The notes under the pieces: generated by a model
Database searches by the model: none
The model's input: only the letters and a program-made list of their open reading frames with translations
Told to the model about the DNA's origin: nothing
Part shown: in pieces, positions 22,315 to 29,699 of the stretch
Position numbering within the stretch: position 1 is the first letter of the stretch
Layout: every line of letters starts with the position of its first letter
Program-made: the position numbers and the translations under genes
Origin: Bacteroidales bacterium UBA1077
GTDB taxonomy: Bacteria > Bacteroidota > Bacteroidia > Bacteroidales > UBA932
Length of the DNA stretch: 29,731 bases
NCBI GenBank assembly: GCA_002314195.1
Contig: DCCQ01000026.1
Span: 438-30,168 of the forward strand
Reading direction: 5' to 3'

Positions 22315-24465
22315 TTACTGTAATGATGTCTGTGAGGATTCTTTGTCCAAGACATTATATGCGCTTACTTTGAATTCCGAATTGATACCAGCATCCTTCA
22401 CAAGCAGCGTCTCACAATCCTTGCCTTTTCTTTTGAGTATCTTCTTTACCAATCCGCCATCTCGATACACGTTGTAGCCGGCGGTGTTCTCTTCACCCGA
22501 ACACTTCCAGGTAAGCCTTATTCCATCTTTGACTTTCTTGATCTTAAGGCCCGACGGCGCGGCAGGAACAGTCGCGTCAGGAAGAGCTCCTGTCTTCAGG
22601 TACTCCCGATAGACCTTGTCATAGTTGTCATTGACAGCATTGGGACTATTGTATGCGCTGTAGGAGAAACATATGATGTTGCTAGACACCCAATTGGCTG
22701 TGCGGAGCTGTTCTACGACCCTTGTAAGCGGAGCGCTGGACCAATGCTTCTGATCGAAAGTCTCGACATTTACCCAAAACTTGAGTCCTTCGACTGTTCT
22801 GGCAGCCTCGGAGAGTGCTCTCATCCATTCTTCCTGCATGTTGAGTTCCAACCCTCCTGCCCCGACACAGTCTTGAGGACAGAATATGTCACCTCCGCGG
22901 AAGTGGACTTTAGGAAGGATCCTCTTCCACATGGAGGCAGTCTCATCCTTGTCCTTTCCGACCCTATAGTTCACAAACGGAGAGAAAAGGAACGGCATTG
23001 ACGGTGTGATGCGGTCAAGATGATCAAGGTTGATGTTCATGGCGTTTGCTAGGATCTGCTCTTTCTGCGGTGTGTCTGTGTTGAGGTTGTCAACCTCCCA
23101 CACCCAGTACCATCCGTACATTGCCTTCGGGTATTTCTCCTTATAGCGTGCTACAAGTTCATCCGCCAATTTGTTCCCTGTTTCCATCTGAGAGTAGAGC
23201 CACTCTTCCGAGAAATCATTTTTCCACCATCTTTCATTGGAATTGAGACCTACGAAAACTCTCATTCCGAACTTTTGTGCACTTCTGAGGCATTTTTCAA
23301 GCACGTTATAATGGCAGTATGTCTTGCCTTTCTGGTCTGTCTCCATAGTCGGCGCGAATATTAGGTAATGCATTCCTGCATTCTTGAACACCTGCATCTC
23401 GCTGTCCCAACGGGCGTCATCCCAGCTGTAAGCTTCATAAGGCTGGAAGAAAGTTCCGTCAATACGTGCGATGGGCTTGCCATCATTCTTTTGCTCGAAT
23501 GTGTAGTTGAAATGTTTCCCGTTCAAATCCTCAATGTAGGTGTCGAAGCGATGTTCGTTCTCGTAGAGATTGATGATGCGGCATCCTCTGTCGAGTACTT
23601 CGGTATATGCTGGAGTGTAACCGGTCTTCCGGCCGTAGGCAAGGCAGATTTTGCCACCAACATCAATCAGATAGTCGTCATTGTGGTCATGACCGACAAA
23701 TACTCCTACTACATCTTTTTTGTCGAGGAAAGAGGAGAACAGTCCGGAGTTGACTCTTGGAGCGCAGACCCCTTCTTTGTCGTATCCGTATTTTCCGAAG
23801 CCCCATTTCATTGAATCGAACTCTTGGAAGGGTATGTGGAAGAAAGCCAGAGACGGAAGTGGTGTCCCTTCGTTTGCGGCTGTATAATGGTCGCTTCTTT
23901 CGCGATACCACTCAATCTGATCATAGTGGATCCAGTCATAATACCCCATTGTACGGTCTTTGAGATTGTTGTGCGAATCAAGCATGTAAAGGACCCATTT
24001 CACTTGGTCGCCTTCGGAAGAGAGAATAGGTATGGAACAATTGCCAGAACCGCTTACCGGTGCCTCATCATAAGTGAGGAAGTAGGGAACGTTTTTCAGA
24101 TAATCCAAGATCCTGGCATTGTCCCAGTCCGTTTCTTCGTCGTGATTTCCAAATGTGACGGAGAAAGGCGTTTCCTTTTCGACGAACACATCGGAAAGTT
24201 CTTTCCAACTACCTTCGGCATCGCACCAGATCACACAGTCACCCGTCAGAACCACCATGTCAGGCTTTTCTGTGTCAATCAGTACTCGGATGAGATTGTA
24301 GGTGCTGTCTCTTAATGCTTTATAGTCACCCCTGTTGATCAGATGAAGGTCTGTCAGCTGCATGATCTTGAAGTCACCGTCATGAAACCTGAGTTGCGGC
24401 TTCTGTGCTGACGTGGTGGCGGTCAGGAGGATAAAAGGTATTATTATATTGAGTATCCTTTTCAT
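22315..24465 (-). CDS. Metallophosphoesterase-DUF4434-fibronectin III fusion, secreted
   Basis: This 716-residue protein has a signal peptide (1-20, ending Thr-Ser-Ala-Gln). Residues 30-320 form a calcineurin-like phosphoesterase with all metal motifs: TDLH (38-41), GDC (75-77), GNHD (106-109), FFHIP with His210, and GHDHND (258-263). Residues about 333-625 are a DUF4434 TIM barrel, sharing GWYWVWE (451-457), PQDCVG (530-535) and FWVNVETF (563-570) with the other two DUF4434 proteins here. Residues 634-716 form an Fn3 domain (PAAPSGLKIKKVKDGIRLTW). It probably removes a phosphate or phosphodiester group and cleaves a glycosidic bond on one substrate (inference). It starts eight bases after the esterase stop. 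Confidence 0.85.
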   Translation of the reverse strand: MKRILNIIIPFILLTATTSAQKPQLRFHDGDFKIMQLTDLHLINRGDYKALRDSTYNLIRVLIDTEKPDMVVLTGDCVIWCDAEGSWKELSDVFVEKETPFSVTFGNHDEETDWDNARILDYLKNVPYFLTYDEAPVSGSGNCSIPILSSEGDQVKWVLYMLDSHNNLKDRTMGYYDWIHYDQIEWYRERSDHYTAANEGTPLPSLAFFHIPFQEFDSMKWGFGKYGYDKEGVCAPRVNSGLFSSFLDKKDVVGVFVGHDHNDDYLIDVGGKICLAYGRKTGYTPAYTEVLDRGCRIINLYENEHRFDTYIEDLNGKHFNYTFEQKNDGKPIARIDGTFFQPYEAYSWDDARWDSEMQVFKNAGMHYLIFAPTMETDQKGKTYCHYNVLEKCLRSAQKFGMRVFVGLNSNERWWKNDFSEEWLYSQMETGNKLADELVARYKEKYPKAMYGWYWVWEVDNLNTDTPQKEQILANAMNINLDHLDRITPSMPFLFSPFVNYRVGKDKDETASMWKRILPKVHFRGGDIFCPQDCVGAGGLELNMQEEWMRALSEAARTVEGLKFWVNVETFDQKHWSSAPLTRVVEQLRTANWVSSNIICFSYSAYNSPNAVNDNYDKVYREYLKTGALPDATVPAAPSGLKIKKVKDGIRLTWKCSGEENTAGYNVYRDGGLVKKILKRKGKDCETLLVKDAGINSEFKVSAYNVLDKESSQTSLQ

Positions 24466-24473
24466 GTGTTGTC

Positions 24474-25871
24474 TTATTTGTCAGTTCGGAATGGGGCGAG
24501 AGGAAGTCCGTTGTTGCCGAAGAGGTTGGGCATTGAGGCATTGTCGAAACAGTAACGTGCTCCTGATGGCTGTTTCACACCTTTGGCAGTCAGGCGTATG
24601 CTTCCGTCTTTGAGTATGCTTGCTTTTGCCGGATGGAGACCTCCATTGGCGTCAATGATCTCAAAGCCGGTGATTACTTTTTCTCTGGCTGACACAGCGG
24701 CGCTGGTTTTCAAGACAACGGCGTCTCCCTTCACTTCGAATGATTCATATTCTGGGGAAAATGGCTGGAGTTCGTGTTTGCCGTAAGTCTTGTAAAGCGC
24801 AAGGTTCGCAAGACGCTCTCCGACCTGGCGTTTGAGAGTCGGGTGTATGTCGTGTACGTCATTAACCAAATCCCCTATGTGCACTATTCCTGTGTTCATG
24901 AGAACCGCCGCGACATTCTCCTGTTGTTCTCTGAGATATGCCGCGTCATTTTCGTTATAACCATCGTATGGGGCGATCTGCACCATGTAGAATGGAAGGA
25001 ATGTGTGGAAACACTTGCGCCATCCTCTGATCATCGCGCTTAGCATCTTCCCGTAATCTTCATGCCTTCCGCAGTTCGCTTCTCCCTGATACCAAATTAC
25101 ACCGGAAATTCGGTACTTCTGAATAGGATGGATCATCGCATTGTAAAGACATGAGTTTGCCGTAGGCGCCCACGAAGGCTTGAGCTTCTTTGTAAGAGGT
25201 TCAAGTTTCTCATGTCCGATGATGAAATCATCCATCCAAGGCTCAATGGCTGTGCCACCCCAGTATGATCCTATGAGCCCGACGGGAACGTCTCCAAGAC
25301 CTGCGTTAATGTACTTTCCGAAATAGTAGGCGACAGCACTGAAATCATCCATCCTTTCCTTTGTGCAGAGCTCCCATTTCCCCTGAATGCGTTCCACCGG
25401 ATAACGTGATGAGGCTTTGTCTACTTTGAAGACCCTGATCTTGCTGTTGTTGAAAAGGTTGGACTTGTCCTGCTCGTCATCAATGCGGTACATGAAAGGG
25501 TATTCCATGTTGCTCTGACCTGAGCAGAGCCATGGCTCTCCCATGAGGATGTCCTTGACCTCAGCGCGGAGTTCGTTCTTCCATCCGAAGAATTTGATGC
25601 TGAACGGACCTTCTTCCTTGGGGGTCTGGATAAGAGTCTCCCAATAGTTGTTTTTGTCTGCGCGGACGTGCAAGGTGTCTTTTTCGGCCCAAGAGCAGAC
25701 AATCTTCAAGTCCCACTCGGCGGGGCACCATCCCCAGAGCTTAACTGGAGAATCGCGTTTCATCACGGCATGATCGCTGATGATTGACGGCAGCACGAAG
25801 TCAGCGGAATCCTGTGCGTTGAGGACAAGGCTGCTTATCAGGCAGGCCAATATGAAGATGATTTTTTTCAT
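24474..25871 (-). CDS. Secreted SGNH carbohydrate esterase (sialate O-acetylesterase family)
   Basis: This 465-residue protein has a signal peptide (MKKIIFILACLISSLVLNAQ). It follows the SASA/sialate-9-O-acetylesterase layout used by many Bacteroidota acetylesterases: an N-terminal beta domain (about 25-105) and the split SGNH hydrolase. LCSGQSNMEYP (115-125) supplies catalytic Ser120, GVIWYQGEANCG (257-268) the oxyanion block, and DVHDIHP (338-344) Asp341 and His343. The C-terminal ~100 residues are beta-rich. The family removes O-acetyl from sialic acid, xylan or other glycans; the substrate is not fixed by sequence, and no sialidase or sialate lyase is nearby. It lies five bases after DUF4434-2. 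Confidence 0.9.
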   Translation of the reverse strand: MKKIIFILACLISSLVLNAQDSADFVLPSIISDHAVMKRDSPVKLWGWCPAEWDLKIVCSWAEKDTLHVRADKNNYWETLIQTPKEEGPFSIKFFGWKNELRAEVKDILMGEPWLCSGQSNMEYPFMYRIDDEQDKSNLFNNSKIRVFKVDKASSRYPVERIQGKWELCTKERMDDFSAVAYYFGKYINAGLGDVPVGLIGSYWGGTAIEPWMDDFIIGHEKLEPLTKKLKPSWAPTANSCLYNAMIHPIQKYRISGVIWYQGEANCGRHEDYGKMLSAMIRGWRKCFHTFLPFYMVQIAPYDGYNENDAAYLREQQENVAAVLMNTGIVHIGDLVNDVHDIHPTLKRQVGERLANLALYKTYGKHELQPFSPEYESFEVKGDAVVLKTSAAVSAREKVITGFEIIDANGGLHPAKASILKDGSIRLTAKGVKQPSGARYCFDNASMPNLFGNNGLPLAPFRTDK

Positions 25872-25876
25872 GTCAA

Positions 25877-26953
25877 TCAGAATTTCTGTGATTTATACCA
25901 GTTCATGTAATCCGTGTACAGCTTTTCGCTGCAGTCAGTAAGTCCGGCCGGAGCCTTTGAGAATGGCTTGTTCATGATTCCGAGATACTGATACACAAGG
26001 ATCTTGTCAACATAAGGGGAGATTGCCTCCATCTGTTTTAGGATTCGCCCGTTGAAGTCTGCGGGTATGAGGCTGCCGTGGGTTGTCTGTTCGAAACTGA
26101 ACAGCTCCATGTCTGCCCAGATCCTAGAGCGCGCGGCTTTCTGATGTGCCAGATAGAGCTTCTCAAAATACTTTGCGGAATCCTCCAGTTTCGTCGAATT
26201 CACTCCCACACCGTCTTGGTATGCTACAATGTCCACATCCAGATCCTCAAGCTGACGGACGAATGTGTCGTCGAATTTCACCTTCTTTATGTTGTAAGGT
26301 GCGATCAAGGTTCTGGTGGAGGAGCAGAGCGAATGTGCTATACGTGAACTTTCATTCACGTACGGCTGAACAAATTCACCGTAGTAAGGATCCAGCCAGC
26401 ATTCGTTCGAGAAGTACCATCCGTAGAAACTCTTATGGTGACCGTAACGACCCCATATTTCTTCCATGGCGGATTCTCTTTTCTTTGCGATATCCTTGTC
26501 TGTCATCATTTTGACAGCATCCAGATCGTCACCCCAGAAGCCGTTGCTGACAAAGAACTTGATTCCGCATTCGTCAGCCGCTGACAGTACTTCCTCAAGT
26601 GGGTCATCGCATCCCATCTGGATCTTTGGTGCAAGTGCCGTGTCGAAATAGGCCTTGCCGCAAGTGGCCATATTCATGAGGACAAGGTATTCCATCCCTG
26701 TTTCGCGGATTTCAAAAATTTTATCCCGCCACATCTGCGCAGTGAAATTTGTAAGGTCTCCGTCCCAGTTCACACCTTCTTTTCCGCCAGGGTGGTTGAA
26801 TTCGAACCATGAACCTGAGATTGGTTTGATCGAGGCATTCTTCGCGGCCTCATCTTTTAGCGAGGCTGCGAATGATGGTCCCGGAAATGCTGAGGTGAGC
26901 CCGAACGAGGCTGCTCCTAAGCCAAATACTCGCAAGAAACTTCTTCTATCCAT
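25877..26953 (-). CDS. DUF4434 TIM-barrel protein with Tat signal (copy 2)
   Basis: This 358-residue product begins DRRSFLR (2-8), a twin-arginine motif, with a hydrophobic core and a probable Ala-x-Ala cleavage site near residue 30. It is a paralogue of copy 1 and of the barrel in the phosphoesterase fusion. GHHKSFYGWYFSNE (171-184) with Glu184, AYQDGVG (244-250) and IWADMELF (278-285) with Glu283 match the same three positions. The two glutamates at the ends of presumed strands 4 and 7 suggest a retaining hydrolase of clan GH-A type (inference). No lipid Cys is seen, so it should be periplasmic. It lies between the epimerase gene (9-base gap) and the esterase gene (5-base gap). Confidence 0.82.
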   Translation of the reverse strand: MDRRSFLRVFGLGAASFGLTSAFPGPSFAASLKDEAAKNASIKPISGSWFEFNHPGGKEGVNWDGDLTNFTAQMWRDKIFEIRETGMEYLVLMNMATCGKAYFDTALAPKIQMGCDDPLEEVLSAADECGIKFFVSNGFWGDDLDAVKMMTDKDIAKKRESAMEEIWGRYGHHKSFYGWYFSNECWLDPYYGEFVQPYVNESSRIAHSLCSSTRTLIAPYNIKKVKFDDTFVRQLEDLDVDIVAYQDGVGVNSTKLEDSAKYFEKLYLAHQKAARSRIWADMELFSFEQTTHGSLIPADFNGRILKQMEAISPYVDKILVYQYLGIMNKPFSKAPAGLTDCSEKLYTDYMNWYKSQKF

Positions 26954-26962
26954 GATTGTTGA

Positions 26963-28138
26963 TTATCTGTTAGCTAAATCTTCAAGTATTGTCCAGCATT
27001 GGTACAATCCTCTTGGAACGTGGAAGCAACCTTTCCATTTGCCGCCTTTAAGAGGTAACAGCACTTCTCCTCGGCGGTTCAGATAACCGTACCATTCAGG
27101 ATATTCCGTGTCCTTGAAGTGTGTCCAAGTGTAATTGTGAACTTTTTCGAACCAATCAAGGCATCTCTCGTCACCTGTGAGTTGATAGCCTTTCAGGAGT
27201 GAAATAAGAGTCTCTATGTGGACCCACCAGAGTTTCTGGTCCCACTCAAGTTGTTGTGGAGGGTAACCTTTGCGGTCCAAGAAGTAAAATATACCGCTGT
27301 ATTCCTTATCCCACCCGTATTCGATCATTTTGAGGGTTGTGTCTTTCGCTTTCTGGATAAGTTCCGGACGTCCAAGCCTTTTCCCAAGATCCATGATGAA
27401 CCACATAGCTTCGATGTCATGTCCTGGAGTTACTTGACGACCCTCAAAGCAGTCAATCAGACTTCCGTCCGCTCCTACGTTTTCTACGATTATGCCCCCG
27501 AGTTCAGGCCTTAGGAAGACATCCATCACTTCGTGGATGCAGTTTTCAATCTTCTCCTCCAGAAACCCATCCGGTAACAGGTGCTCTATTTCCAGCGCAA
27601 GATTGCATAGGATCATTGGCAACGCGAAATTTTTCATGTCGCGAGTGCCCGGATAAATCTTGTTCCACCGCCCTTTAGGATTTGACTGCTTGTCAAGAAC
27701 TATCTGATAAGTCTTCCAAGCGATGTCTGCGTACTCTTTGTTCCCCGTGGCGAGAGCAAGTTGGCCAAAGGCCATTGTGGCGAAAGTGTATGAGAATATG
27801 TTATAGGGCTCAACAATAGGTCTACCATCCCTTGTGAGAGAGAAGTACCAATCAAGATTCCCATCGTGTCCGTACTTCTTTAGGAATTCGGCACCGTGGA
27901 TGGCGCAGTCAAGCCATTCCTGCTTTTTCTCTACCTTATTATAAAGCATGGAGAAAAGCCATACCTCGCGGGCTTGCAGCCAGATGAATTTGTCGGTGTC
28001 AAACACATTTCCTTTTCTGTCAAGGCATGTAAAATAGCCACCGTAATCCATGTCCTGGGACTTGTCCAACCAAAAGGGAAGAACCGAATCCAGAAGTTCT
28101 GTCCGATACTGTTCCGCTAGTTTTTTGAAATCAATCAT
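26963..28138 (-). CDS. N-acylglucosamine 2-epimerase-family sugar epimerase
   Basis: This 391-residue cytoplasmic (alpha/alpha)6-barrel enzyme has no signal peptide. Family members interconvert N-acetylglucosamine and N-acetylmannosamine, or mannose/glucose/cellobiose-type sugars. Arg57 (LQAREVW), His240 (TPGHDIEA), Glu309 (VHIETL) and His373 (FHVPRGL) fall one residue from the Arg57, His239, Glu308 and His372 reported for the cyanobacterial N-acylglucosamine 2-epimerase. The LPMILCNL stretch (173-180) is AGE-like and lacks the Asn-x-His-x-His pattern of cellobiose 2-epimerases. The start at 28138 (MIDFKK) is chosen over 28171 because the extension is not family-like and closer to the promoter. 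It is the first gene of the PUL. Confidence 0.88.
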   Translation of the reverse strand: MIDFKKLAEQYRTELLDSVLPFWLDKSQDMDYGGYFTCLDRKGNVFDTDKFIWLQAREVWLFSMLYNKVEKKQEWLDCAIHGAEFLKKYGHDGNLDWYFSLTRDGRPIVEPYNIFSYTFATMAFGQLALATGNKEYADIAWKTYQIVLDKQSNPKGRWNKIYPGTRDMKNFALPMILCNLALEIEHLLPDGFLEEKIENCIHEVMDVFLRPELGGIIVENVGADGSLIDCFEGRQVTPGHDIEAMWFIMDLGKRLGRPELIQKAKDTTLKMIEYGWDKEYSGIFYFLDRKGYPPQQLEWDQKLWWVHIETLISLLKGYQLTGDERCLDWFEKVHNYTWTHFKDTEYPEWYGYLNRRGEVLLPLKGGKWKGCFHVPRGLYQCWTILEDLANR

Positions 28139-28190
28139 GTCTAAAATGTTAATGTTATTAATCCCTGGCATCCAGGAATGACCAACTATC

Positions 28191-28207
28191 TATCTTTGCC
28201 AAAGATA
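28191..28207. promoter_or_regulatory. Palindrome TATCTTTG-C-CAAAGATA over the PUL -7 box
   Basis: Eight-bp perfect arms flank one base. Each arm is a TAnnTTTG box, so the palindrome is at once the PUL -7 element (- strand) and a potential + strand start toward the ROK gene. It is a candidate operator for the ROK protein (inference). Confidence 0.6.
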
Positions 28208-28231
28208 AAAACTCGAATTAATTGATACAAA
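28200..28231 (-). promoter_or_regulatory. PUL promoter: TTTG-N20-TATCTTTG
   Basis: On the - strand TTTG at 28231-28228 is followed after exactly 20 bases by TATCTTTG at 28207-28200. This fits the Bacteroidota housekeeping consensus TTTG-N19-21-TAnnTTTG. Transcription should begin near 28193, leaving a leader of about 55 bases before the epimerase ATG at 28138. Both boxes lie within palindromes (28191-28207 and 28228-28237), which are centred about 33 bases apart, roughly three helical turns. Confidence 0.8.
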
Positions 28232-28413
28232 TATTTGTTAATTAATTTCAATTAAAATTTTAACTTTTTTAATTATGTAGGGTTTATTCCTTGAGTAGTA
28301 TGTGTATATTATTGTTCTATAGTTATTTATGTGAATTAATCAATCAATGAAAACATTTTATATTAAGTAAAGGATTTTGTAAATTCTTCGTAAAATAGTG
28401 TTTATTTATTTTG

Positions 28414-28421
28414 TATATTTG
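28414..28421 (+). promoter_or_regulatory. Candidate -7 box (TATATTTG) of the ROK regulator gene
   Basis: TATATTTG matches TAnnTTTG and would give a leader of about 40 bases before the ATG at 28470. No TTTG is found at the ideal -33 distance. The position rules against the in-frame upstream ATG at 28398, which would lie before the transcript start. Confidence 0.5.
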
Positions 28422-28469
28422 CCATTGGAAATTTTTAATTGTGTTAATTGCGATAATATCTGTTGCGCC

Positions 28470-29699
28470 ATGTATGACAAGTCAAAGGAAGAATCAAGTT
28501 CCAATACAATCCTCAAGAACATCGTCAGGCAGATGTTCAACTACGCATTAAGTCATGGCAGCTTTTTGTTGTCAGATCTTTCACGGTTGACGGGGTATAG
28601 TGTCACTACCATTAGTAAATATATCTCTGTGATGCAGGAAGAAGGTCGTGTCACTGTTTTGGGGAAAGTCCAGAAGCACTCCAAAGGTCGTCAGGCTGTA
28701 AGATACGGCGTTAATCCGGAGTCCGGTTATTTCCTGGGTGTGGATGTAAAGACTTTTGATTTGACTTTGGGACTTATCAATCTTTGCGGCAATATGATCT
28801 CGTCGGAAACTGACAATACTTTTAAATTCTCAAACACCCATGAATGCCTGGAGCATGTCTGCCAGAAGGTTGAATGTTTCATTGATGCACAAGCAGAGAT
28901 TGACAAAAGTAAGATATTGGGGATATGTTTCAATCTGTCCGGCCGTGTGAATGCTATGGCTGGCACAAGCGCGTCTGTCTTTAATTTCGAGGAGATGCAG
29001 GGCATGTCACTCTCGGATCTGCTTACTGAGCGCTTCGGCAGAAAAGTCTATCTGGAGAATGACTCGAAATCAATGGCCTTCGGTGAATATTCTTCCGGTA
29101 TTAACCAGAAGTATCAGAATGTATTATATGTTAACCTCGGTTGGGGATTAGGCGTTGGCATCATAATTTATGGTAAAATTTATTATGGGATGGACGGCTA
29201 TTCTGGAGAACTTGGTCATATTCCTACTTATAACAATAATATACTGTGCCATTGTGGAAAGAAGGGGTGCCTTGAGACTGAAGTGTCCGGAAGGGCATTG
29301 CACAGAAAGATAATGGAGCGCCTGAGGGCAGGGGAGGAATCCATTCTTTCCAAGACTCTTGAAGAGAAGGGGGAACTTACGATGGAGGATATCCTTCAGG
29401 CTGTTGAAAAAGAAGACCCTTTGGCGTGGGAAGAAATGGACAAGGTGGCCTATAATCTAGGAAAGGCGATGGCAATGCTTATAAATGTGCTGAATCCGGA
29501 GGCTATTGTTATCGGTGGATTATTCTCCGATGTGGATCCTGCGTTCATAAAGGCTATTGAGCTTTCCACAAGAAAACACTCGCTCAAACTTGTAAGCCAG
29601 AAGGTTGATTTCTTGGGATCGTCATTGAAACAGAATGCCGGTGTGGTAGGTGCTTGTATGATGGCGAGGGCCAGAACGTTCGATAATCAAGGTTTTTAA
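28470..29699 (+). CDS. ROK-family (NagC/XylR-type) transcriptional regulator
   Basis: This 409-residue protein has an N-terminal winged helix-turn-helix (about 15-75: ILKNIVRQMFNYALS, LSDLSRLTGYSVTTISKYI) followed by a ROK sugar-sensing domain. ROK signatures are LGVDVKTFDLTLGL (89-102), ENDSKSMAFGE (196-206), VNLGWGLGVGII (221-232) and GELGH (246-250). The zinc site His250, Cys260, Cys262 and Cys267 (CHCGKKGC) has the same spacing as in E. coli NagC. ROK regulators usually repress sugar genes and release DNA on binding a sugar or sugar phosphate. Its divergent position and the palindromes over the PUL promoter make it the likely PUL regulator (inference). The N-terminal extension to 28398 is rejected. 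Confidence 0.92.
   Translation: MYDKSKEESSSNTILKNIVRQMFNYALSHGSFLLSDLSRLTGYSVTTISKYISVMQEEGRVTVLGKVQKHSKGRQAVRYGVNPESGYFLGVDVKTFDLTLGLINLCGNMISSETDNTFKFSNTHECLEHVCQKVECFIDAQAEIDKSKILGICFNLSGRVNAMAGTSASVFNFEEMQGMSLSDLLTERFGRKVYLENDSKSMAFGEYSSGINQKYQNVLYVNLGWGLGVGIIIYGKIYYGMDGYSGELGHIPTYNNNILCHCGKKGCLETEVSGRALHRKIMERLRAGEESILSKTLEEKGELTMEDILQAVEKEDPLAWEEMDKVAYNLGKAMAMLINVLNPEAIVIGGLFSDVDPAFIKAIELSTRKHSLKLVSQKVDFLGSSLKQNAGVVGACMMARARTFDNQGF

Larger units (their letters stand above)
28139..28469. other. 330-bp AT-rich divergent control region
   Basis: This separates the PUL from the divergent ROK gene. It is very AT-rich and contains the PUL promoter (28200-28231), the ROK -7 box (28414-28421) and several palindromes: TATCTTTG-C-CAAAGATA at 28191-28207, CAAATATTTG at 28228-28237 inside a longer imperfect palindrome (about 28216-28250), and TTAAAATTTTAA at 28252-28263. 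No gene is seen in it. Confidence 0.75.

Noticed and set aside
24474..28138. Sialic acid catabolic (nan) locus
   Set aside because: An epimerase and a sialate-esterase-like gene are present, but no sialidase, sialate lyase or ROK kinase is found, and GH27/GH97 do not act on sialic acid.
28398..28469. N-terminal extension of the ROK regulator to 28398
   Set aside because: It overlaps the candidate promoter box at 28414-28421 and adds an atypical Cys/Phe-rich segment before the helix-turn-helix.
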